DNA of 58,869 nucleotides from Nocardia niigatensis NBRC 100131 (lineage in GTDB: Bacteria > Actinomycetota > Actinomycetes > Mycobacteriales > Mycobacteriaceae): NCBI RefSeq assembly GCF_000308655.1, contig NZ_BAGC01000062.1, forward strand, positions 1-58,869, read 5' to 3'. The first letter of the stretch is position 1, and every line of letters begins with the position of its first letter. Both the position numbers and the translations under genes were made by a program. Below, piece after piece: positions 8,017-16,747 of this stretch. The notes beneath the pieces are model-generated. The model saw only the letters and a program-made list of their open reading frames with translations, had not been told where the DNA came from and ran no database searches.

Positions 8017-8037
8017 TTCGCTACCGTCGATAGCGAA
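8017..8037. promoter_or_regulatory. palindrome upstream of the STAND regulator
   Basis: TTCGCTA (8017-8023) and TAGCGAA (8031-8037) are perfect inverted arms with a 7-base spacer, 75 bases before the ATG at 8113. Two direct repeats of TTTGTTCCCCGC type (7936-7947 and about 7991-8003) lie further upstream. This is a candidate operator, possibly for the adjacent gene itself. Confidence 0.45.
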
Positions 8038-8112
8038 TCAAGCTGTCTGCCAACTGAATACGGCCCGGTCCCCGATCTGCCGAGCGCGGCCGGGCGGGCG
8101 AGGAGGTCTCCG

Positions 8113-10722
8113 ATGACTCAGGCCGCCACTTCCGCACCCGAGATCGCTCGGCTCGGCCGGTCGCTGCGGGCGATCGGGCTGAGCGACTACTGCCTGGTCG
8201 AGCCGCTGGCCGTCGAACTGATGCGGCGCGGACTGCGCCCGCGCATCGCCTGGCGCAAGGCCAACGGCCTCAATCAGCGGCAGGCCGCGGATCGGTTCAA
8301 TCAGATCGCGCCCCTGGTGGATTCGGACGGGCACCGGGAACCGCGGATGAAGAACAGCCGGTTGTGCGAGATCGAGAAGTGGCCCGCCCGCACCGCGGAG
8401 GGCAACCGCTATCGGCCGCCGGCGCTGCACACGCTGGAGCTGCTCGCGCTGGTCTACAACACCACCTGGGATCGACTCATCGATATCGAGGACCTCGCGT
8501 GCCTGGCGCACGACGAGCGGGCCGCGTATCAATCCATCCGGGAACGCCTCGGGCACAACCGAATCGGGACCGGGCAGCCCTTCGTAGCCTCCTTCGACGC
8601 CTCGACGTTCGTCGGGCGGCGCGGGCCGATGGAGGAACTGCGCCGCCGGGTCGACCTGCATATCCTGGGTGACACACGCGCGCAACTGATCACGGGGGTG
8701 GCCGGGGTCGGCAAGACCGCCTTCACCCGGCAGCTGGTGGCGAGATTCGCCGATCGCTTTCCGGACGGCTCGGTGTGGCTGGAGATGCGCAGCCATGACC
8801 GGGACGCCGGATCCAACACCACCTCGCGCCTGCTGGCGTCCGCGCTGAACCAGCTGGGGGTGCGGCCACGCCTGCACGCCGACCAGGCCACGCTGCTGCG
8901 GCAGTGGCATCACGAGACGACGGGTCGCCGGCTGATCGTGGTGTTCGACGATGTGCTGGAGAGCAAGCAGATTCGGCCGCTGCTGCCGAAGTCGGCGAGC
9001 TGCTTCGTGGTGATCACCAGCCGGCGGCCGCTGACCGGCATGGTGCGGGTGAACCAGCTGGAGCTGACCCCGCTGGACCTCGACGAGGCCGAGGAGATGC
9101 TGGCCACCCTCGGCAATCTGGGCGCGGGCCACGATTCGGCGGCGGTGCGCCGGATCGTGGAGGTGGCGGGCGGGCTGCCGCTGCCGATCCGCCTGGTGGC
9201 GGGGCGGATCAGCCGGACGCCGGGCCTGCTCGATGATCTCCGCGACGAACTCGACACCCTCACCATGCTGCTGACCCTGCCGACGACGGCGCCGCGCGCC
9301 GGGCACTGCCCGGCCGAGCTGATTCTCGACAAGTTCTCCGCCGAGGACGAATCCACCCGGGACGCCTTCGCCCAGTCCTACGCACGGCTGCGCGACGAGG
9401 AGGCGCGGCGGGCGGTGCGGCTGCTCGGCTGGTTCCCGAGCGCGACGGTGTCGGCCGACGATTTCGCGGCCATGGCGCAGGCCGAGGATTCCGCCGCGAA
9501 ACGCCTGCTGCAGCGGGTCTTCGAGGACGGCATGATCGATCAGCTCACCAGTCGCCCGGGCCATCAGCGCTACCGGATGCACAATCTGCTGCACCTGTAC
9601 GCCCGCTGCCGCGCGGATGCCGAGAGCCGGCCCGGCGAGCGCGGCGCGGCCGTGGGCCGGCTGCTGCGGCACTATCTCGAGACCGCGAGCGAGATCGGCA
9701 AGCCGCGTCCCTTCGACACCGTGCACCATTCGGCCCCGCACGCGCGCAATCCGAACATGGCCGTCATGCAGGCCCGGCTGTGGTTCGAGGAGCGGCTCGA
9801 CACCATGCTCGCGTGCGCCCGCACCGCCGAACGCACGTCGGACACCGCGCGATTCGCGGATCTGCTGGCGAGCCAGCTCGCGACACTCGGCTATTTCACC
9901 GAGAGCCGCAGCATGTTCGAGCTCGCGGGCGGGATCGACCACGCCATCGGGGACCGCGCCGCCGAGTGCGACGCCCACTTCGGGCTCGGCCATCTGCTCC
10001 GCACCATGCGCGAATATGCCAGGGCGGCTTCCTGTTTCGAGTACGCGCACCGGCTGGCGGCGGACCTCGGGGACGATGCCCGGACCGCGCGCACCCTGCT
10101 GTGGCACGCCGTCGCGCTGCGCCACCAGAACAGCTGTGACGCGGCGCGCGCCGAGGTCCGTCAGGTGCTGCGCATCGCGCATTCGCTCGACGATCTGCAC
10201 CTGGAGTGCGATGCCCTGCGGGAGCTCGGGCATCTCGATCGGCTCACCGAGCAGTACGCGGCCGGGGACGAGAACTACCGGGAGGCGCACGCCATCGCGC
10301 TGCGGATCGGCGACCGCTATTGCGAGGGCTGGTCGGTGTGGGGCCTGGGCGGGATAGCCGGAGTGCGCGGCCGGCTGGACGAGGCCTGGGCGCTGTTCGA
10401 GCAGGCGTATCGGATCAGCAAGGAGATCCCGGACCCGCTGCTGCAGATCGACACCCTGCGCGGCTTCGGCCACATCCACCGCCATCGGGGCGAATTCGAT
10501 GCCGCCCGGATCAAATACGAGGAGTCCCGGGCTCTCACCCGGGGAATCTCCGACGCCGACGGCGAGGCCGCCGCCTGGTGGGCCCTCGGGGAGCTGGAAC
10601 GCCGCGCCGACAATCCGGCCCTCGCCCTGGTCTATCTGGAGAAGGCCCGCACCCTCTGTGAGGGCATCGACCCCGGCCGGCTGCTCAAGGTCCAGCAGAC
10701 CCTGACCGCTCTCGGCAGCTGA
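8113..10722 (+). CDS. STAND ATPase regulator with N-terminal HTH-like region and TPR repeats
   Basis: An 869-residue signal-transduction ATPase. The N-terminal ~150 residues look like a divergent helix-turn-helix (LNQRQAADRFNQIAP, KNSRLCEIEKWP, LHTLELLALVYNTTWDRLID), as in XRE-type regulators. Next comes an NB-ARC-like domain with Walker A GVAGVGKT (195-202), Walker B LIVVFDDV and the sensor CFVVITSRRP. A winged-helix segment follows, then at least six helical repeats of TPR type up to the C-terminus (for example RTLLWHAVALRHQN). The order HTH, STAND, TPR matches regulators that oligomerise on ligand binding. ATG at 8113 follows AGGAGG. Neighbours give no ligand hint. It may control its own promoter or the divergent gene at 7829. 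Confidence 0.85.
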   Translation: MTQAATSAPEIARLGRSLRAIGLSDYCLVEPLAVELMRRGLRPRIAWRKANGLNQRQAADRFNQIAPLVDSDGHREPRMKNSRLCEIEKWPARTAEGNRYRPPALHTLELLALVYNTTWDRLIDIEDLACLAHDERAAYQSIRERLGHNRIGTGQPFVASFDASTFVGRRGPMEELRRRVDLHILGDTRAQLITGVAGVGKTAFTRQLVARFADRFPDGSVWLEMRSHDRDAGSNTTSRLLASALNQLGVRPRLHADQATLLRQWHHETTGRRLIVVFDDVLESKQIRPLLPKSASCFVVITSRRPLTGMVRVNQLELTPLDLDEAEEMLATLGNLGAGHDSAAVRRIVEVAGGLPLPIRLVAGRISRTPGLLDDLRDELDTLTMLLTLPTTAPRAGHCPAELILDKFSAEDESTRDAFAQSYARLRDEEARRAVRLLGWFPSATVSADDFAAMAQAEDSAAKRLLQRVFEDGMIDQLTSRPGHQRYRMHNLLHLYARCRADAESRPGERGAAVGRLLRHYLETASEIGKPRPFDTVHHSAPHARNPNMAVMQARLWFEERLDTMLACARTAERTSDTARFADLLASQLATLGYFTESRSMFELAGGIDHAIGDRAAECDAHFGLGHLLRTMREYARAASCFEYAHRLAADLGDDARTARTLLWHAVALRHQNSCDAARAEVRQVLRIAHSLDDLHLECDALRELGHLDRLTEQYAAGDENYREAHAIALRIGDRYCEGWSVWGLGGIAGVRGRLDEAWALFEQAYRISKEIPDPLLQIDTLRGFGHIHRHRGEFDAARIKYEESRALTRGISDADGEAAAWWALGELERRADNPALALVYLEKARTLCEGIDPGRLLKVQQTLTALGS

Positions 10723-10826
10723 GGCGGCGTGCTCGCGCCGGCCGGTTTGCCGGGCCACGGCCGGTCAGGCAATCCCTGATGGTCGCTTGATCAGCGAAGC
10801 CGCGCGGACGGGATTACCCTGCTCGC

Positions 10827-11480
10827 GTGAGTCCCGAACGCTGCGATGGAATTCTGCTCGCGGCCGGTGCCGGTCGGCGATATGGCATGCCGAAAGTGCT
10901 GGCCGAGGACGGTCGCTGGCTGCGCGGGGCGGTGGCGGCGCTGCGGGACGGCGGCTGCGCGCGAATCTTCGTGGTATTCGGGGCGACCGGGCCCGCCTAC
11001 CGCGCGCCGGACGGCACCTGGCAGGTGTCGCAAATCTCGGGCATCAGCCTGCCCGCCGGAGTCCGCCCGGTCTGGGCATCGGACTGGGATCTCGGCCTGA
11101 GCGCCTCCACGCGGGCGGGCCTGGCGGCGGCCGCCACCCCCGGACTGGGTATCAGGCAGGCGGTGGACCAGGGCGGCGAGCCCGCGGAACTGGTCACGAT
11201 CATGCCGGTGGACACGCCGGACGTCGGACCCGCGGTGGTCGAGCGGGTGATCACGGCGGCGCGGGCGAGCGCGAGCCGGTTGGCCCGAGCGTTCTTCGGA
11301 ACAACGCCGGGGCATCCGGTGGTACTGGGGCGGGCGCACTGGGCGGGGGTCTGCGCGAGCGCGGCGGGAAATTCGGGGGCGGGCACTTATTTACGGCAAC
11401 GAGCGGATATGGTGTGCGTCACGTGCGATGACCTCGCAACGGGGATCGATCGGGATTATCCGGCGGACAGCGCACTGTGA
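10827..11480 (+). CDS. MobA-like nucleotidyltransferase (molybdenum cofactor cytidylyltransferase type)
   Basis: A 217-residue protein with the nucleotidyltransferase signature ILLAAGAGRRYGMPK at the N-terminus and a metal-binding MPVDTPD near residue 130. It is the MobA/MocA-like domain that attaches CMP or GMP to molybdopterin. GTG at 10827 lies 6 bases after a TACCCT -10-like box and has no ribosome site, so it is probably leaderless. The next gene (XdhC family) starts 13 bases downstream on the same strand. This pair usually matures a molybdenum hydroxylase (xanthine or CO dehydrogenase class), but no such enzyme is present in the window. Confidence 0.8.
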   Translation: MSPERCDGILLAAGAGRRYGMPKVLAEDGRWLRGAVAALRDGGCARIFVVFGATGPAYRAPDGTWQVSQISGISLPAGVRPVWASDWDLGLSASTRAGLAAAATPGLGIRQAVDQGGEPAELVTIMPVDTPDVGPAVVERVITAARASASRLARAFFGTTPGHPVVLGRAHWAGVCASAAGNSGAGTYLRQRADMVCVTCDDLATGIDRDYPADSAL

Positions 11481-11493
11481 GCGGGAGCATGTG

Positions 11494-12519
11494 ATGCGGG
11501 AAATCGTCGACGACCTTCTTCGAATTTGGCACAGCGGACGCACCGGGGGACTGGCCACTCTCGTTCGGGCACAGGGCGCTACGCCCGTGCCGATCGGATC
11601 GGCCATGGTGGTGGACGCCGACGGGCGCGCCTTCGGATCGATCTCGGCCGGCTGCGCCGAGGCCGCCGCCTACGAGGCCGCCATCGAATCGGCACACACC
11701 GGACGGCGCGGACTGCAGCGGTTCGGTCCGGGCAGCGGACTGGACGCCCAGATGGACTGCGTCGGCACCCTGGACGTGTTCACCGAACCCTTCTCGCGCA
11801 GGCACTTTCCCGAATTCCCGGACGTGGCCGCCGATATGGCGGCACAGCGACAGGTCACGGTGTTCACCGTCGTCTGGCATTCGGACCCGGATGTGATCGG
11901 CCAGCACCTCATCACCGACCGCAAGCACGGCACCGAGCTGGTCTCGCTCCCCGACTCCGATGTCTTCGTGTCCTCGTTCGCGCGGCCGCCGCATCTGATC
12001 CTGGTGGGCGCCAATGCTTTCGCGAGCGCGCTGGCCACCCAGGCCCGGCTGCTCGGCTACCGGATCACCATCGTCGACGCCCGCCCCACCTTCGCCAACT
12101 CGACCGCCTACCCGGGCTGCGAGGTGGTGGTCGACTGGCCGCACCGTTACCTCAACACCCTGGCCTCGGCCGGCGAGATCGGCGGCGACACCGCCATGGT
12201 GGTGCTCTCGCACGACCCCAAGTTCGAAATCCCGTTGCTCACAGTCGCTTTGCGACTACCCGAGCTGGGGTACCTGGCCGCTCTGGGCACCCCGGCGTCA
12301 CACGGACATCGGCTGGAGGCCCTGCAGGCGGGCGGCTTCACCGACGAGATCCTGTCCCGTCTGCACTCCCCCGCCGGTCTCGACGTGGGCGCCCGGACCC
12401 CGGCCGAGACCGCCGTCTCGATCGCCGCCGAACTGCTGGCGGTCCGCAACGGCACCTCCGCCGAACCGCTGTCGGTCACCCCCGGCGGAGGGCGGCGGCA
12501 CGTGCAACTCGTGCGCTGA
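11494..12519 (+). CDS. xdhC: XdhC/CoxI family molybdenum cofactor insertion protein
   Basis: A 341-residue protein with the two-domain layout of XdhC. The N-terminal domain has GGLATLVRAQGATPVPIGSAM and SISAGCAEA, the cysteine-containing loop that binds sulphurated molybdopterin. The C-terminal Rossmann-like domain has HLILVGANAFASALA and later VVLSHDPKFE. XdhC proteins sulphurate and deliver the cofactor to molybdenum hydroxylases. ATG at 11494 follows GGGAG. It forms an operon with the MobA-like gene. The hydroxylase partner must lie elsewhere. It is convergent with the ABC importer below. Confidence 0.85.
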   Translation: MREIVDDLLRIWHSGRTGGLATLVRAQGATPVPIGSAMVVDADGRAFGSISAGCAEAAAYEAAIESAHTGRRGLQRFGPGSGLDAQMDCVGTLDVFTEPFSRRHFPEFPDVAADMAAQRQVTVFTVVWHSDPDVIGQHLITDRKHGTELVSLPDSDVFVSSFARPPHLILVGANAFASALATQARLLGYRITIVDARPTFANSTAYPGCEVVVDWPHRYLNTLASAGEIGGDTAMVVLSHDPKFEIPLLTVALRLPELGYLAALGTPASHGHRLEALQAGGFTDEILSRLHSPAGLDVGARTPAETAVSIAAELLAVRNGTSAEPLSVTPGGGRRHVQLVR

Positions 12520-12547
12520 CCCGCCGCCGGCCCTCGATCCCGCTGCG

Positions 12548-13645
12548 CTACTTCAATTCCGGGTGCTCGGCGAAAACCTCTTTCAGCACCGACAGGTCGA
12601 ACAGTTTGTCCGCCTTGATATCTATCTTGGCCTTGCCCAGCGCGGCGATGTTCTGTTCGATCAGCGCGTCGGTCATGGTGAACAGCCCGTTGGCCTTGGA
12701 GTCGGCCGATTCGACCAGCCCGTTCTGCGCCTGCGCCTCCATGGTCTGCTCACGCAGCTCCAGGCGCTGATCCTTGCCGTACACCTCGACGGCCAGCCGC
12801 GCCGCCTCGCCCGGGTCGGCGACAGCGTCCTTCCAGCCCTTGATCTCTGCCATCAGGAACGCTTTGAGCTTGTCGCGCTCCTTGTCGATGGTCTGCTGAC
12901 TCACGGTCAGCGTCTCCGCGACCAGCGGCAGCCCGAAGTCGGCGAACAGGAAGTTGAAGTTCTGAAACCCCTTGGTGGTCAAGGTGATCGGCTCATTGGT
13001 GGCGTAGCTGACCCAGCCGTCCACCTCACCGTTGGCCAGCGGCGTCGGATCGTATTGCGCGGGCACGATGGTGACGTCGGAGGGCGACATGCCATTGGCG
13101 GTCAGCAGGGCATTGAAGATCAGCTGATTGGTGTCCTGCACACCGATCTTGCGCCCTTTCATGGCCTGCGGATTCACGATCGGGCTCTTGCCGGAACTCA
13201 CGATGCAAAAGGGATTCTTCTGATACGTGGTGCCGACGATCTTGGCGGACAGGCCCTCCAGAATCGCGGGCGCGGTGGTCTGGGGCGCGGACATGCCGAT
13301 CCAGATCTTGCCGGTGCCCAGCCCGGCCTCCACCGAGGTGCTGGCCGCGCCGCCCGCGATCAGATTCACCGACCCGAATCCGGCGTCCTTGTAATAGCCC
13401 TTGGAATCGGCGAAGTACTCACCGGCGAATTCGATGTTCTTCAACCAGGACAGCTGCACGGCCACCGTCCCGTACTTGGAACCGTCGGCGACCGAGCCAT
13501 TGCCGGAACCCGAGGAGTCCTTACCGCACGCGGCCAGCAATCCGGCCCCGCCCACCGCCGCACCGGTCAATCCGGCATAGCGGAGGAAGGATCGCCGACC
13601 CATGGACAACTGCGAGGCCGAACCCGGCCGGAGCAAACCACTCAT
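12548..13645 (-). CDS. NMT1/SsuA-type ABC transporter substrate-binding lipoprotein
   Basis: A 365-residue secreted binding protein. The N-terminus has a twin-arginine motif (GRRSFLRYAG) and a lipobox (GLLAACG) near residue 40, so it is probably exported by Tat and lipid-anchored. The mature part fits the NMT1/THI5-like fold used for thiamine precursors, sulphonates, nitrate and similar ligands (KNIEFAGEYFADSKGYYKDAGF, IGTTYQKNPFCIVS-type region). It is the first gene after the two permeases and ATPase on the same strand. The aromatic-ring ligands of the ThiY/RibY group are possible, but the sequence alone does not settle the ligand. Confidence 0.85.
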   Translation of the reverse strand: MSGLLRPGSASQLSMGRRSFLRYAGLTGAAVGGAGLLAACGKDSSGSGNGSVADGSKYGTVAVQLSWLKNIEFAGEYFADSKGYYKDAGFGSVNLIAGGAASTSVEAGLGTGKIWIGMSAPQTTAPAILEGLSAKIVGTTYQKNPFCIVSSGKSPIVNPQAMKGRKIGVQDTNQLIFNALLTANGMSPSDVTIVPAQYDPTPLANGEVDGWVSYATNEPITLTTKGFQNFNFLFADFGLPLVAETLTVSQQTIDKERDKLKAFLMAEIKGWKDAVADPGEAARLAVEVYGKDQRLELREQTMEAQAQNGLVESADSKANGLFTMTDALIEQNIAALGKAKIDIKADKLFDLSVLKEVFAEHPELK

Positions 13646-13724
13646 GCGGCGAATGTAAGCCGTTTCGATTTCCGATTTTTTGCTTTTCCGCAGGTATTTG
13701 TGTGCGCCGCGTTAACTCGTGTGC

Positions 13725-14567
13725 TCATTCCCGGCTCCGTTCCGGCGAGAACCGCGCCAGCACCAGGTTTTCCAGCACGCCCACCACCGCGTAAGCGAAC
13801 ACCGACACGACCGTGACCAGCGCGATCGACGCCCACAGTCGGTTGTACTGGAAGGTGGGGATGGCCCGGATCAGCCCCGCACCCAAACCTGTTCCGCTGC
13901 CCAGCCATTCGCCGATCAGCGCGCCGATCAGCGCGCCCGGTACCGAAACCCGGGCGGCCGCGAACACCGCGGGCAGCGCGGCCGGGACGGCTACCATGCG
14001 CATGGCGGTCCAGTTCGAACCCCCGTAGGCCAGTACCAGTTCCGTGGCCCGCCGGGGTGCGGACCGTAGGCCGGTCATGATCATCACCAGGGCGGGGAAG
14101 AACACCACGATGGCGCCCATCACGGTGACACCGAGCAGCCCACGCCCGAACACCAGCACGATGATCGGGGTGATGGCCACCAGCGGCACCGATCGCAACA
14201 GCATCGCCACCGGCATGAACGCCTGCGCCGCCGCGGGAACGCCGATGAACAGCGCCGCCACCACCAGCGCCGCGCCCATGCCCAGGCCGAAGCCGATCAG
14301 CGCGTCCCGCAGGGTGATTCGCATTTCGTCGAAGATCACCTGACGGGCGCCCGCCGAGGTCGGTCCGGTCACCAGGTATCTCCACACGTCCCCGGGGCTC
14401 TTGCCGACCAGCCCGACCTGCGGATACAGCTTCAGGAAGCCGTACCACAGCGCCACCAGCAGAATCAACGAAACCAGCAGTGGCAGCAGGAATCTCCCGA
14501 TCGGCCGCAGCAGGTCCAGCACCTGCGCGGCCCGGCCCGCCGCCGGGTTCGCCACCTTGTCGGTCAT
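13725..14567 (-). CDS. ABC transporter permease (SsuC/TauC type)
   Basis: A 280-residue membrane protein with about six hydrophobic segments and the BPD-type permease EAA loop (ATELVLAYGGSNWTAMRMVAVPAALPAV). ATG at 14567 is chosen because GGAGG lies four bases upstream. An alternative ATG at 14570 overlaps the previous stop as ATGA but is only one base from the ribosome site. It is the second of two paralogous permeases, implying a heterodimeric membrane channel with the product of 14567-15358. Confidence 0.88.
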   Translation of the reverse strand: MTDKVANPAAGRAAQVLDLLRPIGRFLLPLLVSLILLVALWYGFLKLYPQVGLVGKSPGDVWRYLVTGPTSAGARQVIFDEMRITLRDALIGFGLGMGAALVVAALFIGVPAAAQAFMPVAMLLRSVPLVAITPIIVLVFGRGLLGVTVMGAIVVFFPALVMIMTGLRSAPRRATELVLAYGGSNWTAMRMVAVPAALPAVFAAARVSVPGALIGALIGEWLGSGTGLGAGLIRAIPTFQYNRLWASIALVTVVSVFAYAVVGVLENLVLARFSPERSRE

Positions 14568-15358
14568 CATGCCTCCGCTCGCGTCCACGGCACCGCCACC
14601 CGCGCCACCAGCGCCACGATCGCGTAGCCGAGCCCGGCCAGCGCGGCCGCGGCCAGCGCCGTGCCCCAGGTGCGCGGCACGTTGTAGGCGGTCTGCGCGG
14701 CCGTCAGGGCCACCCCGATGCCGCTGTCCACGCCACCCAGGTACTCGCCGATGATGGCGCCCAGCACCGCAGAGGGCGCGGCGATCTTCAAGGCGGCCAA
14801 GGTATTCGGCAGCGCCGCGATCAGCTGCACCCGGGTCAGCCGCTGCCAGCGGCCGCCACCGTAGGCGCGCACCAGATCCAGGCTGGTGCGGTCCGCGGAC
14901 CGCAACCCGGATACGGTGCCGACCATGGTGGTGAAGAAGCAGTACATGGCCGCCAGGAACACCGTCGGCGTGCGCCCGCCGAACACCACCAGGATGATCG
15001 GCCCCAGCGCCAGCAGCGGCGTGCAATAGCTCAGGATGGCCAGCTGGGTGACCAGCATTTCGATGGGCGGAATCAGAACCACCAGCACCGCCAGCGCGAT
15101 GGCGAGCACGTTGCCCCACAGAAACCCTTGCAGCGCACCCCAGGCCGTGATCCGGAAGTTGGGTCCGTACAGCGCCCAGCCGTCGGTGTACATGGTGTGC
15201 AGCACGTTCCACGGGCTCGGGACGGTGCCGCCCGCGACCCGGAGTTCGGCCAGCAGGGTCCATACCGCCACCAGGATCAGGATGCCGGCCAGGCCGCCGA
15301 ACCGGGTGATCGTAATACGTTCTCGCAGTGTGCTTCCGGTCGCGCTCGACAGGTTCAT
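14567..15358 (-). CDS. ABC transporter permease (SsuC/TauC type)
   Basis: A 263-residue permease starting MNLSSATGS. It has six predicted membrane helices and the EAA loop SLDLVRAYGGGRWQRLTRVQLIAALPNTLAA (split here for motif only: LVRAYGGGRWQRL). It overlaps the ATPase stop by 4 bases and the following permease start, so translation is probably coupled. It resembles importers of sulphonates, nitrate or pyrimidine-like compounds. Confidence 0.88.
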   Translation of the reverse strand: MNLSSATGSTLRERITITRFGGLAGILILVAVWTLLAELRVAGGTVPSPWNVLHTMYTDGWALYGPNFRITAWGALQGFLWGNVLAIALAVLVVLIPPIEMLVTQLAILSYCTPLLALGPIILVVFGGRTPTVFLAAMYCFFTTMVGTVSGLRSADRTSLDLVRAYGGGRWQRLTRVQLIAALPNTLAALKIAAPSAVLGAIIGEYLGGVDSGIGVALTAAQTAYNVPRTWGTALAAAALAGLGYAIVALVARVAVPWTRAEA

Positions 15359-16158
15359 TCCGCCGCCACCCCGCCGTGTCCGCCGCGCCCGAACAGCAGT
15401 TCCGACAGATAGTCGTTGAGCTTGTGGAATTCGGGCGTGCGCATCATCTCCGGGGTGCGCGGCCGCGGCAGGTCGATGTCGACGACCTCCACCACCCGGC
15501 CGGGCCGCGGGCTCATGACGGCCACCACGTCGGAGAGGAAGACCGCCTCGGCGATGCCGTGCGTGACCATCAGTGTGGTGGCGGGTTTCTCGGTCCAGAT
15601 GCGCAGCAGCTCCAGGTTGAGCCGCTGCCGGGTCATATCGTCGAGCGCGCCGAAGGGCTCGTCCAGCAGCAGCACGGACGGCTTGACCACCAGGGCGCGG
15701 GCGATCGAAACCCGTTGCCGCATACCGCCGGACAGCTGGGCGGGTTTGGCCTTCTCGAAGCCCTCCAGGCCGACCAGCCGGATCAGGTCGGCGACCAGCT
15801 CCCGGTCCGCGGGCAGCCCCGCCACTTGCAGCGGCAGCTTGATATTGGATTCCACACTGCGCCAAGGCAACAGCGCCGAGTCCTGGAAGGCGATCCCGAA
15901 CTCGTGCCGCCTGCGCAGCTCGGCCGGGGTCTCACCATTGATCTTCGCGGTCCCCGCCGACGGCGATTCGAGATCCGCGAGAATGCGCAGGATGGTGGAC
16001 TTCCCACATCCGGAGGGTCCCAGCAGCGACAGGAAAGCGCCCCGCTCGGTATGCAGATCCACCGCCTCCAGGGCCGGCACCACCCGCCGTCCGGAGCGGA
16101 AGGTCTTGCTCAGCCCGCTGATGTGAATACCCGTGCCCGCGGCGGCTTCCGAACTCAT
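15355..16158 (-). CDS. ABC transporter ATP-binding protein (SsuB/TauB type)
   Basis: A 267-residue ATPase with Walker A GPSGCGKST, Q-loop AFQDSALLPWRSV, signature LSGGMRQRVSIARAL, Walker B VLLLDEPFGALDD and switch VTHGIAEAV. This matches the nitrate/taurine/sulphonate class. ATG at 16158 gives the common length. A GTG at 16188 would add ten residues, and neither has a strong ribosome site. It is the first gene of the ATPase, permease, permease, binding protein set. Confidence 0.9.
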   Translation of the reverse strand: MSSEAAAGTGIHISGLSKTFRSGRRVVPALEAVDLHTERGAFLSLLGPSGCGKSTILRILADLESPSAGTAKINGETPAELRRRHEFGIAFQDSALLPWRSVESNIKLPLQVAGLPADRELVADLIRLVGLEGFEKAKPAQLSGGMRQRVSIARALVVKPSVLLLDEPFGALDDMTRQRLNLELLRIWTEKPATTLMVTHGIAEAVFLSDVVAVMSPRPGRVVEVVDIDLPRPRTPEMMRTPEFHKLNDYLSELLFGRGGHGGVAAE

Positions 16159-16236
16159 AGGGCCAACGGTAGGTGCCCGCAATTGCACTCAGATTGCGAA
16201 TGAGCAGACGAAATGACCGACTTGTTACACCCGGGA

Positions 16237-16608
16237 CTACCACCAGGCCGGTGGTTCGAACCAGTCCCGCGCCTCCCGGCGGAACAGCAGCACGATCACC
16301 ACCAGCGAGATCAGCGGACCCAGCGGGCCCGGCGGCCGCCCCTCGGTGATCGACGGCACCGTCCACAGCATGTTCATGACCGCCACCAGGATCGCCCCGA
16401 TGCGGACCGACTGCCCCTCGGAGTTGAACGTCAGCGCGACCAGCCCGAGCAGGAACGCCGGGATGAACGGCACTCCGGTCCCGATGGCGGCCTTGGCCCC
16501 GAGTAGCCAGCCCGACGCGGCCACGCAGGTCAGGCCCAGCACCGCGAGTCCCAGTGCCAGGACCTGCGCGGCCCGCACCACCCGTGGCATTCGATAGCTG
16601 TCGTCCAT
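16237..16608 (-). CDS. small membrane protein
   Basis: A 123-residue protein with four hydrophobic segments (about 15-35, 45-62, 68-90 and 98-115). It starts MDDSYRMPRVVRAAQ and ends REARDWFEPPAWW, so the tail is aromatic and probably cytoplasmic. ATG at 16608 follows GGGGGAC; a GTG at 16647 is less likely. The length and layout are common in Nocardia inner-membrane proteins of unknown role. It is upstream of, and possibly cotranscribed with, the ABC importer, but 78 bases separate them. Confidence 0.6.
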   Translation of the reverse strand: MDDSYRMPRVVRAAQVLALGLAVLGLTCVAASGWLLGAKAAIGTGVPFIPAFLLGLVALTFNSEGQSVRIGAILVAVMNMLWTVPSITEGRPPGPLGPLISLVVIVLLFRREARDWFEPPAWW

Positions 16609-16747
16609 ACCCGTCCCCCGATCGGGTTGAATTCCCAGGTCCGACACGCCCTTAACCTAACCCCGTACAACGCCCCGAACCGCGCCACCACGCCGCCGCC
16701 GGTCGCAGTTCACAGCTACCTCACATACGGCGTGTCCCCCCGGAGTG

